NCBI GenBank assembly: GCA_020633205.1
Contig: JACKEB010000012.1
Coordinates: 310,001 to 374,000, forward strand
Direction: 5' to 3'
DNA from: Polyangiaceae bacterium
GTDB taxonomy: Bacteria; Myxococcota_A; Polyangia; Polyangiales; Polyangiaceae
Length of the DNA: 64,000 bases
The notes below the pieces were generated by a model that made no database searches, was not told the DNA's origin, and worked only from the letters and a program-made list of their open reading frames with translations. Below are positions 43,270 to 52,027 of the stretch, piece by piece. Each line of letters opens with the position of its first letter. The first letter of the stretch is position 1. The translations under genes and the position numbers were made by a program.

Positions 43270-44373
43270 CTATCGCCCGGGCTCGAGGGCGATCACGCGC
43301 TGCTGAACCAGCGTGAACATGATGCGCAAGGCGTCGAGGCGCGTCATGCCGCTCACGTCGAGGATCTCTTCAATCGAGGTCATGCCGTCCACCAGGGACA
43401 ACAGAAAGCCGGCCCGGTGGTCCAGGGATAGCCAGCGGATCTGGTCCGGAGGAACGGCGACGGCCACGACCTGGTCTAGTTGACCCAGACGGGCGGCGTA
43501 CATCTGCGTCAGCACCTCGCGACAGCTGTCTGCGTAGCGTCGCGCGTCGGCGTGGTCGGGATCGCTCTCCAGGATGCTCTCGGCGATCACCAGCGCCCCG
43601 GTGAAGTCGCCGACCGCATAGCGATCCTTCATGTCGACCACCGGAGACTCGGAGCGTTCGGTGGGGGTCGAGTGAGCGGGGCTCGATGGTTCGGCGCCGA
43701 GGGACTGAGCGACGTAGGGCTTCTGCTCAGTCATCGGCTCCCGCGGACGGCTCACGAGATCCAGCGCGGAGCCGCTGGGCGGCGCCCCAGAGTCCAACTT
43801 GAAGTCGTCCAGCTCCAGGCCGCTCGGTTGCACGGCGCTGCGCGGGATGCTGGGCCCGCCGGTGTCGTCGCCGTCCTCCGCGGTGGGATCGAAGTCGTGT
43901 GCGATGGGCGGCAAGGAGCCAAAGCTATCAGGCGCCTCGGCGAAGTCTGGTGCGAGCTGGGGCGTCCTTGGGCGGAGTGGCTCTGGGTTCGTCTTGGAGT
44001 TCCGCGGGGAAAACACATCCGACGGAGCCCGGCGCGCTGGGATTGGCGTGGCCGGGCTCAAGCGCTCTGGGGCTGGGTCACTAAAGCGACCCGCTCCTGG
44101 CTCCATGGGCAGTGGAGGGAAGCTGTCAGGTTCGAAATCCGAGCTTGGCACCGGGAACTCCGATGCGGGCTTCGGGGGAACGCTTGTGTTCTCCGCCATT
44201 TGGCGCGCGGCGAACTGCTCCACGGGTTCGTCGGGTACCACGGTCTCACGATCGAACGGGTCGCCACCATCCAGCTCGAGCCCGAAGGGTTCGTCGTCCC
44301 ACGACGCGTCGATGTCCTCTGTTTCAGGGGGCAGCGAGCTCACGTGTGGACGTTTGGGAGTGTCGGAAACCAT
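43270..44373 (-). CDS. Disordered protein with C-terminal winged-helix-like module
   Basis: 367 residues. The first 245 are disordered, rich in Pro, Ser, Asp and Glu. A short helical piece (about 250-290, MKDRYAVGDFTGALVIAE) looks like a TPR hairpin. The C-terminus (320-365: LSLDHRAGFLLSLVDGMTSI and DALRIMFTLVQQRV) is a winged-helix-like domain. The same pattern occurs at the N-terminus of the J-domain protein at 46643-48160, where it reads GPEEAFVLSRVDGRSPLTEI. It follows dnaK by 58 bases on the same strand. An adaptor for the chaperone is inferred. Confidence 0.72.
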   Translation of the reverse strand: MVSDTPKRPHVSSLPPETEDIDASWDDEPFGLELDGGDPFDRETVVPDEPVEQFAARQMAENTSVPPKPASEFPVPSSDFEPDSFPPLPMEPGAGRFSDPAPERLSPATPIPARRAPSDVFSPRNSKTNPEPLRPRTPQLAPDFAEAPDSFGSLPPIAHDFDPTAEDGDDTGGPSIPRSAVQPSGLELDDFKLDSGAPPSGSALDLVSRPREPMTEQKPYVAQSLGAEPSSPAHSTPTERSESPVVDMKDRYAVGDFTGALVIAESILESDPDHADARRYADSCREVLTQMYAARLGQLDQVVAVAVPPDQIRWLSLDHRAGFLLSLVDGMTSIEEILDVSGMTRLDALRIMFTLVQQRVIALEPGR

Positions 44374-44431
44374 TCGCTTCTTGTCAGAGTGTGTTCACCA
44401 GGCAGAGTGAAAACGAACGAACGAGCCGGGA

Positions 44432-46258
44432 TCACTGAGTGCGCGAGACGACGCCCTTGAACATGCGGTGTGTTCGAGAGAGCGCCTCGACCTGCTGCTT
44501 CAGCTCTTCCGTGTCCCGAGCCTTCATCGCTTGCTCGGTCTTGCTGAGCACGGCCTTCGCCTTGTCGATGGCGTCGCGGCCAAAGTCGCTCGAGGCGACG
44601 ATCTTTTCCACCTGGGGAAATAGTCGCTCGATGTCGGCTATCAGCGTCTCTGCCTCTTGCTTCGCCTGCTCGAACTGCTCGTCGACACGCCGCTCCACCA
44701 TGTAGTCCTTGGCGTTCTCGATCATGTCGTGGAGCTCGTCTTGGGTCAGGCCGCTGGTGGCGGTGACCTGAATCGACTGCTCTTGTCCGGTGTCGAGGTC
44801 CTTGGCGTGGACGCTGACGATGCCGTCCGTGTTGATCTCGAAGGTGACTTCGATTTCCACGTGTCCCTTCGGCGCGCGCCGAAGCCCGGTCAGGATGAAC
44901 TCGCCGAGTAGCTCGTTCTCGTCGGCCTTCTTGCTCTCACCCTGCATGACCAGGATCTTCACCGCCGTCTGGTCGTCGCGTGAGGTGGTGAAGATCTTGG
45001 TGCGACTGGTGGGCACCGTGGTGTTCTGGGGGATCAGCTCCTCGAAGTAGCTGCCGAAGGTCATGATGCCCAGGGCGTGGGGCGTCACATCGAGCAGGAT
45101 CATCTCGTGCTTGTCTTCGACCAGCGCGGCGCCCTGGATGGCGGCGCCCAGCGCGACGACCTCATCAGGGTGCACGCCCTTGTTCGGCTCGCGCTCGAAG
45201 TAGTCTGAGACCGCGTTGACGATCGCAGGCATGCGCGTCATGCCGCCGACGAGCACCACGTCTTCGACTTCATCGATGTCGAGGCGCGCGTCCGCGAGCG
45301 CCTGCTTGCAGATGTCTACCGTGCGCTCCACCAAGTCCTCGGTGAGCCGCTCGAGGGTCTCTCGGGTGAGGGTGCGCTGGAGGTGCAGCGCTTCGTTTCT
45401 CCCTGTGGAAATGATGAAGGGCAGGTTCACCTCTGCTTCGCGCACCTGGGAGAGCTCGCACTTCGCTTTCTCTGCAGCGTCACGCAGGCGCTGTAGCGCC
45501 ATGCGATCCTGACGCAGGTCGATGTCGTGCTCATCCTTGAAGCCTTGCACCAGCCAGTCGATGATGCGTGCGTCGAAATCCTCACCCCCCAGAAAGGTAT
45601 CGCCGGTGGTGGCAATGACCTTGAACACGCCGTGGGCGCCAATTTCGAGGATGCTGATGTCGAAGGTGCCACCGCCCAAGTCGTAGACGGCGACGGTCTT
45701 GTCGACGCTCTTGCCGAAGCCGTAGGCGAGGGACGCAGCCGTTGGCTCGTTGATGATGCGGATGACTTCCAGTCCGGCGATCGCCCCAGCGTCCTTCGTC
45801 GCTTGGCGCTGGTTGTCGTTGAAGTACGCCGGAACGGTGACGACCGCCTTGTTGACCTCTTCGCCGAGGTAGTCCTCGGCGATGATCTTCATCTCCTGCA
45901 GCACCATCGAGCTGATCTCGGGCACCGAGTACGTCTTGTCGCGGAGCTTGATGCGGACGTCGCCGTGCGGGCCTTCCACGATGGTGTAGGCCGAGGTCAT
46001 CACCGAGTTCTTCACTTGGGGAGAACTCCACTTGCGACCGATCAAGCGCTTCGCGGCGTACACCGTGTTTTCGGCGTTCGTGATGGCCTGTCGCTTGGCG
46101 ATGTGACCGACCAGGCGCTTTCCCGCTTCGGTGACCGCCACCATGCTCGGGGTGGTCTTGTACCCACCTCGGTTCGGGATCACCACCGGCGCATCCCCCT
46201 CCATCACGGCGACGCAGGAGTTGGTGGTGCCGAGGTCGATACCGATGACGCGCTCCAT
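44432..46258 (-). CDS. DnaK (Hsp70) paralogue
   Basis: 608 residues, slightly shorter than the 638 of E. coli DnaK. The ATPase domain is complete: GIDLGTTNSCVAV, VVTVPAYFNDNQRQATKDAG, INEPTAASLAYG, YDLGGGTFDISI and VLVGGMTRMP. The substrate-binding domain (about 390-500) and helical lid follow, but the C-terminal tail ends GVVSRTQ without the EVKD-type motif. The phosphate-loop region reads PNRGGYKTTPSM. It is not in a dnaKJ/grpE operon; a J-domain gene lies upstream and a companion downstream. Myxobacteria use extra DnaKs such as SglK in motility and development, so a specialised role is likely. AAGGGA precedes the ATG at 46258. Confidence 0.93.
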   Translation of the reverse strand: MERVIGIDLGTTNSCVAVMEGDAPVVIPNRGGYKTTPSMVAVTEAGKRLVGHIAKRQAITNAENTVYAAKRLIGRKWSSPQVKNSVMTSAYTIVEGPHGDVRIKLRDKTYSVPEISSMVLQEMKIIAEDYLGEEVNKAVVTVPAYFNDNQRQATKDAGAIAGLEVIRIINEPTAASLAYGFGKSVDKTVAVYDLGGGTFDISILEIGAHGVFKVIATTGDTFLGGEDFDARIIDWLVQGFKDEHDIDLRQDRMALQRLRDAAEKAKCELSQVREAEVNLPFIISTGRNEALHLQRTLTRETLERLTEDLVERTVDICKQALADARLDIDEVEDVVLVGGMTRMPAIVNAVSDYFEREPNKGVHPDEVVALGAAIQGAALVEDKHEMILLDVTPHALGIMTFGSYFEELIPQNTTVPTSRTKIFTTSRDDQTAVKILVMQGESKKADENELLGEFILTGLRRAPKGHVEIEVTFEINTDGIVSVHAKDLDTGQEQSIQVTATSGLTQDELHDMIENAKDYMVERRVDEQFEQAKQEAETLIADIERLFPQVEKIVASSDFGRDAIDKAKAVLSKTEQAMKARDTEELKQQVEALSRTHRMFKGVVSRTQ

Positions 46259-46642
46259 AGTTCCCTTTCTGTCGGCTCGAGGCCGCACTCCTAAGCAGAA
46301 TATCTTAAGGCAAGGTGACGCAAGGGGGGGAATTGTTGCGGTGTTCCCACGAGACCCGACTCGCTAGATTTGATGCTTCTCGCGAAATCCGCCGCGAGGT
46401 TGCGGCTCCAAACGGCGTGCTACCGCTCATTCCCCACAAACTCGGGTAGTTTGTCCTCGTTGAGACAGTGGAGTCCCATGGCAGAATTTCGCCGCTTGAG
46501 GCCGCGTCCAGCAGCTCGAGTCGACGAATGATGGCGATTCGCGTGCGAAGTCGCATGCGACCGCCAGGTGTCCGTGACCCGGGTGTACCGCCATACCACT
46601 CACTACACGCTTAGCGACGCACTTCAGCAAGTGAACGGCGGG
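46259..46642. other. 384-base intergenic region between the J-domain gene and dnaK
   Basis: No gene seen. It should hold the dnaK promoter on the minus strand. The sequence nearest dnaK (46300-46320, minus TTGCGTC, then TATTCT about 15 bases on) is a weak sigma-70-like candidate. No CIRCE inverted repeat (TTAGCACTC with its partner) was found, so HrcA control is unlikely. Confidence 0.4.
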
Positions 46643-48160
46643 TTAGCTTTCGCGCTTCAGTCGCTTGAGCCAGTCCTGAGCCGTTTCGTCGTTGGAATCG
46701 ATCTGCAGCGCGCGTTCGATCTCAGCCAGGGCGCTCTGCTTCATGTCTGCTGCCAACAGCGCGCGTGCGAGGGTCACCCGAAGGTCGACTCGCTCGTTGT
46801 TCAGCTCGACCGCTTTGCGCGCGAGCTCCACGGCTTTGCGGGCGTTGACGTTGGCTTCGATCAAACAGTGGGCCGCGCGCTCCAGGAGACGGAAGCCACC
46901 CGGTCGACCTCGCGCTGCCTTCTCGTAGCTCAGCGCAGCTTCCGCGAAGTGGCCGTTGCGCTCCTCGTATTGAGCTTGTTCGATGTAGCTCTCGGCGAGC
47001 GCGGCGTTGGCTTGAGCCTGGACGTCTTCGAAATGGGCTGCGAGGTCCGCATCGTCCGGAGCGAGCCCAACCGCGATTCGAAGAGCGTTGGCGGCAGACA
47101 CCGGATCCTTCGCCTCGAGCGCGGTCTCCGCAGCGCGCCGGTAGTGATCGATCTGGCTGTCTCGCGCCTGGGAGAGACGGTCCTCGTAGCGCCGACGCAG
47201 ATCGTCACCGACGATTTCCTGTACGCCGCCGCCCCTCGGTGGGGGCTTACTCGAAATGGCTCCCGGCGGAACCGAGCTTCTTAGCTTGCGAGCGACTTGT
47301 TTGCGCCGCGCAGCGTCGTCTGGCGGTTCGCTCTTGCGTGGGGGAGGGGGAGAGGAGCCGCGATTGGGCGCCGGCGGTCGCGCCGAGGCTCGTTCGAGCA
47401 CGCGCGCTTGCTGCTCGATCAGGCGCTTCACTTCATTGACCTCACGCGCGCGGCGCCGGTCGTCAGTCATCATGTTGTCGAGTGCCCGCGTGCGCTCCTG
47501 GCTGGTCAGGTACGCATCGTATTCCTGGCGAGTCGCCTTGCGAGTCAGCGTGTCGTGGGCTTCCGTGAGCGTCTGAAAGATGCGCTCGAGCTTTGGCTTG
47601 AAGCTGCCGAGCTGCTTTCCGAAGTACTTGTCCGGGTGGAACAGGCTCACGACGCCGTAGTAGGCACCCTTGATCTCTTTCTTTTCCGCGTGGCGTTCGA
47701 CGCCGAGCAGCTGGTAATAGTCCGAGCTGTCGAGACGATAGAACGTGTCGAGGATCTGGCGCTTGCGCTGCAGGTCTACCTCGACCTCTTCATCGAGTTC
47801 GCTCGGGTCGTAGAGCGCGGCCGCGGGGTGGGCGCTGCTCGCGTGCACTTCCTCGACGGTCTCGATCACCGGGTGGTTGAGCTTCGCACCGCCCTGGATC
47901 TCCGAGGGCTCCGCTACGGGTTTGGGCGCCGGCTTCGCGTCCCCGTAGACGACGGCGCCGAGCTGGGCGAGCCGCGTGAGGATCTCGGACACGTGCTCTG
48001 GAGTCATGCCGGTAGACGCGGCGATCTCCGTGAGCGGGCTCCTGCCATCGACGCGCGAGAGCACGAACGCCTCTTCCGGCCCGATGGGCAGGCTGCGCAT
48101 GTCCACCCCCGGAACCATCTGAGGGGTCGTGCTGCTTGGGTTTTTCACAGCGTCTGCCAA
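46643..48160 (-). CDS. J-domain protein with winged-helix-like N-terminus and TPR C-terminus
   Basis: 505 residues from a TTG with GAGGA upstream. Residues 20-75 are a winged-helix-like module (GPEEAFVLSRVDGRSPLTEIA). Residues 145-225 are a J-domain: DYYQLLGVERHAEKKEIKGA and the HPD motif in SLFHPDKYFG, which stimulates Hsp70 ATPase. A basic Pro-rich linker (255-330) leads to a TPR array (about 345-500), with repeats beginning NALRIAVGLAPDDADL and AALSYEKAARGRPG. It is likely the co-chaperone of the adjacent DnaK; TPRs would bind clients. Confidence 0.88.
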   Translation of the reverse strand: MADAVKNPSSTTPQMVPGVDMRSLPIGPEEAFVLSRVDGRSPLTEIAASTGMTPEHVSEILTRLAQLGAVVYGDAKPAPKPVAEPSEIQGGAKLNHPVIETVEEVHASSAHPAAALYDPSELDEEVEVDLQRKRQILDTFYRLDSSDYYQLLGVERHAEKKEIKGAYYGVVSLFHPDKYFGKQLGSFKPKLERIFQTLTEAHDTLTRKATRQEYDAYLTSQERTRALDNMMTDDRRRAREVNEVKRLIEQQARVLERASARPPAPNRGSSPPPPRKSEPPDDAARRKQVARKLRSSVPPGAISSKPPPRGGGVQEIVGDDLRRRYEDRLSQARDSQIDHYRRAAETALEAKDPVSAANALRIAVGLAPDDADLAAHFEDVQAQANAALAESYIEQAQYEERNGHFAEAALSYEKAARGRPGGFRLLERAAHCLIEANVNARKAVELARKAVELNNERVDLRVTLARALLAADMKQSALAEIERALQIDSNDETAQDWLKRLKRES

Positions 48161-48369
48161 GAGTCCTCAAGCCTAACGCCGAGTGGGAGCTTTTCGTTCG
48201 CGTTTTCCCGACGGCTTCGACGATGCGAAGTCGCTCGGCTTTCTGCACCCGGCCGCTGCCGTTCGGCGCGCTCGAGACCAGGGTCCGAAGCGCTCCGAGT
48301 TGCCGCGAAACGGGAATCTAGACCGGGCTAACGCTTGGAAGCAATCGTCCAGGTGGGGGAGGGCCTGTG

Positions 48370-49212
48370 CTACTTGAGTCCCATCCAGAGCCAGTGCGTC
48401 GGATGCCGACGGATCCGCGCTTCCAGCTCCGCAGCCAGCGCCTGGCTCGGATGGTCGGAGAGGAGCGCTTTGGAGGGAGCGATCCGCAATGCGAATCCGG
48501 CGTCAGGTTTTGGCTCCAGGTAGCCGATCAAAAGTCGCGCTCCAGTGCGCTCTGCTAGGCGTAGGGGACCGATTGGAAGCTCGGCCAAGCCGCCGAGCCA
48601 ACGTACCTGCTCCGAGCGCACGCGTCCGCCAAGATCCGGGAGGAAACCAACCGGGCGACCCTGTCTGAGCGCCCGCAGGATGCGCGCGGAAGCGCCTGGC
48701 TTACCCCGATGGATCACCTCCAGGCCTCGTCCCACGCGATGTTGGTCGACGAAAGGGTCGAGACCCGGATCGTAGCTCTCGCGCACCAAGATCGCTGGAC
48801 CCGGGGAGCCACGACCCGCCGCTTGCCAATGCTCCGCGATCTTCGCGGCCAGCCACTCGAAAGGACCCAGGTGCAAGCTGACGAACACGACCCCACGCCC
48901 CTCCGCCAGCGCATCGTCGAGGCACTGGGCGCTCTCAGCGTTGAGCTCCACCGCGTCGCTCAGCGCGCCCCCTCGACGCAGCAGCAGGCAGCGCCCCAGG
49001 TTCCGCCCGCAATTTCGCCACACTACGCCGGACAAGGCGGGGTCGAGATCCGCGCGTCGCAAGTGTCGCTGGGTCCGCTCCCGAAGCTCCCGAGAGACCA
49101 AGTGCACCAAGCCGCCCACGCCACCGAGCAGCCCGATCAGCCAAGAGCGCGGGAGTCGATCCGCAAGCCAGAGCGCCGTCCGCACCAGCGCCCTGAGCGT
49201 TGCGTTTTTCAT
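48370..49212 (-). CDS. LpxL/HtrB-family lipid A acyltransferase-like protein
   Basis: 280 residues from the ATG at 49212; a GTG at 49281 overlapping the previous stop (GTGA) would give 303. An N-terminal membrane-associated helix is followed by the acyltransferase core. The catalytic HX4(D/E) motif is HLGPFE, with FVSL before it. RRGGALSD and PVGFLPDLGGR match the conserved blocks. Family enzymes add secondary acyl chains to lipid A or acylate other lipids at the inner membrane. It ends the ECF-sigma operon, so lipid remodelling as a stress output is suggested. Confidence 0.85.
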   Translation of the reverse strand: MKNATLRALVRTALWLADRLPRSWLIGLLGGVGGLVHLVSRELRERTQRHLRRADLDPALSGVVWRNCGRNLGRCLLLRRGGALSDAVELNAESAQCLDDALAEGRGVVFVSLHLGPFEWLAAKIAEHWQAAGRGSPGPAILVRESYDPGLDPFVDQHRVGRGLEVIHRGKPGASARILRALRQGRPVGFLPDLGGRVRSEQVRWLGGLAELPIGPLRLAERTGARLLIGYLEPKPDAGFALRIAPSKALLSDHPSQALAAELEARIRRHPTHWLWMGLK

Positions 49213-49277
49213 GCGCTGGCGTTGCGACCAGCTCCCGCCTTCGCGAACGTCTCGCAGCGCGAGCTCCTGCGCCTCGC

Positions 49278-49775
49278 TCACGGCGTCGCCGGGCACTGAC
49301 ACTGAGATTCCACGCGGCTTTTCGCCGCTGCCACGCGCTCCTTCGCGCGCTCACAGCGGTTTTGCGGGTCGTCGCCGCCCGCAAGGAGCTCGCAGATCCG
49401 CTTCTGGGCTCGCTCCAAGCTCTGGAGCGCGCGGCAGGCCTCAAAGCACTGAAAACCGCTAGCGAGGCTGTTCGCGTTGCGCTCGAAGTACGCCTCCCAC
49501 TCCGCCAAGGTGCTCGGCTCCGGGGGCTCGGAGAAGTCCATCGGCCCCTCCGTCGTGGCGCCGGGCGCAGCCGGGTAGCCAGGCTGTCCTTGAGCAGGCC
49601 CCGTCGTGCCTGGGTGCTGATATTGCTGCTGCGGGTAGCCTGGAGACTGCGGTGGCTCGGCCTCTTGGGTCGGCGCTGCGCCGGCGCCGCAGCCGCTGAG
49701 CAGCGCCGCGGAAAGGCTGAGGGCGGCGCCTGCGATGAGCCGGTGGAGCCTTAGACCGTCGCACCCGCGCCTCAT
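49278..49775 (-). CDS. Lipoprotein with Tyr/Pro/Gln linker and Cys-rich helical C-terminus
   Basis: 165 residues. The signal peptide ends LLSGC. A Pro/Gln/Tyr linker (about 35-70: GYPQQQYQHPGTTGP) precedes a helical region with five Cys (CFEACRALQSLERAQKRIC, then CERAKERV and a final QCQCPATP). No family recognised. The ATG overlaps the preceding stop (ATGA). Operon member three of five, coded between the second lipoprotein and the acyltransferase. Confidence 0.78.
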   Translation of the reverse strand: MRRGCDGLRLHRLIAGAALSLSAALLSGCGAGAAPTQEAEPPQSPGYPQQQYQHPGTTGPAQGQPGYPAAPGATTEGPMDFSEPPEPSTLAEWEAYFERNANSLASGFQCFEACRALQSLERAQKRICELLAGGDDPQNRCERAKERVAAAKSRVESQCQCPATP

Positions 49776-50374
49776 GGCGTCTGCTCCGGCAGGTTCTGTT
49801 CGATCACCTTCTCCTGAATGTCCATCGACTGCTCGAAAGCCTCGAGCGCCCGCTGCTTGGCTGCCTTGGCGCCCGCTTCGTCGCCGTTGCCTTCGAGCTG
49901 CTTGGCGCGGCGCTCCTCCACCAAGCCGCGCACCTCGAACAGGTGGCCGCGGAAGTAGCTGATTTGCTTGGCGTGACCGAGGCCGCTCTCGATGTCCTTC
50001 AGTGCGTTCTCGAAGCTGCCGTCTTGGCTCTTCAAGTCCGCGAGCCGGGCGTACGTATCTGCGAGCACTTCGCTTGCCTCGGCCAGCGGCGCATTGCCTC
50101 CCGGAACTGGTCCGTCGACGAGCGCCTGCAGCTTCTCGATGGCGACCTTGGGAGACTCCTCCTCCAGCTGGTCCGCCGAGTGATGAGCGCTGCGGGCGCG
50201 CGACAGGAAGGCGAGCAGCGCTGGGCTGACGGGCTGCCCGTCAGGCGCCGAGGCGCACACCGGGGGCGCTTCGTCATACGACTCGCCCTTGCAGGCAGCG
50301 AAACCAGCAACGAATCCGGTGAGCGCGATGGCTGCGAGCCAGCGCTTGAAGCGGGGAGTGAAGAGCGCGGTCAC
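49772..50374 (-). CDS. Lipoprotein with TPR-like helices
   Basis: 200 residues from the GTG at 50374, which overlaps the anti-sigma stop (GTGA) and has GGGGG just upstream. The signal peptide ends FAAC, a lipobox. The helical body (about 50-190) contains repeated helix pairs such as LAEASEVLADTYARLADLKS and ENALKDIESGLGHAKQI, TPR-like. Likely part of an envelope-sensing unit with the sigma/anti-sigma pair. Confidence 0.78.
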   Translation of the reverse strand: MTALFTPRFKRWLAAIALTGFVAGFAACKGESYDEAPPVCASAPDGQPVSPALLAFLSRARSAHHSADQLEEESPKVAIEKLQALVDGPVPGGNAPLAEASEVLADTYARLADLKSQDGSFENALKDIESGLGHAKQISYFRGHLFEVRGLVEERRAKQLEGNGDEAGAKAAKQRALEAFEQSMDIQEKVIEQNLPEQTP

Positions 50375-51147
50375 CTTGCCCCCCAACTCGCGTAGCGATT
50401 CTTGCGAAGCTCCTTGGCGCGCGCCATCGCGATGCGGTCGACGCGCTCCGAAGTGTGCTTGGTGTCAAACTTTTCGTGGAATAGCGAAGCCGTTGAGCGC
50501 GACACCGCGAGCTCTTGCGACGCGGCTTGGATGCTCGAGGGGGCAGCGTTGGGGGCATCGCCTTGCGTCTGCACCCAGAGCAGCATCCCGGCAGCTGCAG
50601 CCAGCACCGCTGTCACGGCGCCGAACGCCACGCGGATCACCTTGGCGTTGCCGCCCTTCGAGCCGCGGTCCGCGCCTGCCAGCGCTGCCTCGAGCAGCTC
50701 TTGATTCCGTACGGCATCGATGCGGCCGGGGTCTGCGGCCGCGTGAACGCTGCGCGCTAGGTCTGCCAGGGGGTGACTCTCCCCCAAATCCAAGGCTTCC
50801 CTGAGGCGCTCGCTCTCTGCCTGCTCCTCCTCGTCGGCCTCGGCGAAGGGATCTTCCAGCGCCAGCTCGATCAAGGCTTGGTTCAGCTGACGGGAGAGCT
50901 CCAGCGGACTGAACGCTGCGCGGAGCTGTTCGGCGAAGTCAGATTCTGCCTCTTCGCTGAGCCATTCTGCGTCGTCGGGCGTCTCCTCTTCGAGGGCCAG
51001 CCACTCGAGGTCGCGCTCAGAGAGGGACGGATCCGTGCCCTGGGCTTGCTCGCCGCGGGGCGCGTCCGTGCCCTCGACCAAGCTGCGCGTCGACTTCTGG
51101 TCGGAAGTGACCACGGACAGCTTCGGCTTGGAGTCGCGGGGGCTCAT
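50371..51147 (-). CDS. Probable anti-sigma factor
   Basis: 258 residues. The cytoplasmic part (1-165) is acidic, with helices including FAEQLRAAFSPLELSRQLNQAL split at its Pro. One membrane helix follows (about 172-190, VAFGAVTAVLAAAAGMLLW), then a short extracytoplasmic segment. The zinc-type anti-sigma HxxxCxxC motif is absent. The call rests mainly on position: the ATG overlaps the sigma-factor stop (ATGA), plus size and single membrane helix. A basic C-terminal tail follows. Confidence 0.65.
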   Translation of the reverse strand: MSPRDSKPKLSVVTSDQKSTRSLVEGTDAPRGEQAQGTDPSLSERDLEWLALEEETPDDAEWLSEEAESDFAEQLRAAFSPLELSRQLNQALIELALEDPFAEADEEEQAESERLREALDLGESHPLADLARSVHAAADPGRIDAVRNQELLEAALAGADRGSKGGNAKVIRVAFGAVTAVLAAAAGMLLWVQTQGDAPNAAPSSIQAASQELAVSRSTASLFHEKFDTKHTSERVDRIAMARAKELRKNRYASWGAR

Positions 51148-51917
51148 GAGTCTGCTCCATCGGCGAGGGTCGCCTTCTTGAGGGCCGCCATGGCGCGGTG
51201 CAAGACCACGTCCAGGGTGCCCACGCTCACGCCGAGCTCCGCCGCGGCTTCCTCGCGGGACTTTTCCTCGAGGATACGCAGCTGGATGACTTGGGCGTAG
51301 CGGGGATTGATGCGGCTCATCGCGCGCTTGACGCGGTCTTGAGCCACCGCGAGGTCGTGGCGCTCCAGGGCGTCGGGGGTCTTGTGGGGATTTGCCTCGG
51401 AGGCCTCGATTTCGCGCTCCAGATCTTGTGGCTCGAACAAGCGCTCACGCTTCTTCTTGCGTAGCATGTCCAGAGCCACTCGCATCGCGACCACGCGCAA
51501 CCAGGGGTAGACCCCGACGTCTTGCCAGGTGAAGCGATCGAAGCGTTCCACCACTTTGATATAAGTCGCGGAGAGGGCTTCCTCAGCCAGCGCGTGGTTG
51601 CCGAGCTTCGGCAGCAGCAGCGAGCGAAACAGCTTGGGACCGTAGGTCTTCAGGAGCTCACCCATGGCGGCGCGATCACCAGCGTGGGCGCGAGCACAAA
51701 GCTCCCGCTCCGCTTCCAGTGCCTCCGCGTCCCACTCCACGGCGCGCACTGTACACGCCTCGTCCGCCTTGGGAATAATGCGCTTCGACGACGGTTCAGC
51801 CGACGTCTGGGCATAGCGCTCCCAGCTGAACGGCGGTGCCGGTTCTGTGCGAGCGGGGCCGTTCCACAGCGCGGGCAGCACGTTCTGCCAGGAATTCAGG
51901 GTCGCGCTGGGGTTCAT
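51144..51917 (-). CDS. ECF (extracytoplasmic-function) sigma factor
   Basis: 257 residues. Region 2 (about 78-150) includes ARAHAGDRAAMGELLKTYG, ALAEEALSATYIKVVERFDRF split across two helices, and YPWLRVVAMRVALDMLRKKK. Region 4 (about 190-250) reads MSRINPRYAQVIQLRILEE, then EAAAELGVSVGTLDVVLHRAM, the helix-turn-helix. The N-terminus carries about 65 extra residues. The start is the ATG at 51917. It heads an operon with an anti-sigma factor, two lipoproteins and an acyltransferase and probably drives its own promoter; no consensus was assigned. Confidence 0.93.
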   Translation of the reverse strand: MNPSATLNSWQNVLPALWNGPARTEPAPPFSWERYAQTSAEPSSKRIIPKADEACTVRAVEWDAEALEAERELCARAHAGDRAAMGELLKTYGPKLFRSLLLPKLGNHALAEEALSATYIKVVERFDRFTWQDVGVYPWLRVVAMRVALDMLRKKKRERLFEPQDLEREIEASEANPHKTPDALERHDLAVAQDRVKRAMSRINPRYAQVIQLRILEEKSREEAAAELGVSVGTLDVVLHRAMAALKKATLADGADS

Positions 51918-52027
51918 GCCCCTCTAACGCGAGGCCCTGGAAGGCCTTACGGCCGTTCAGCATCGAAGTGACAAAAAGGGCTGATTGGCTTGCTTTGGCC
52001 CGCCAACCTTGCGACACCCCGAGGCCT

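Noticed and set aside
46259..46642. HrcA/CIRCE control of the dnaK paralogue
   Set aside because: No TTAGCACTC inverted repeat was found in the region.
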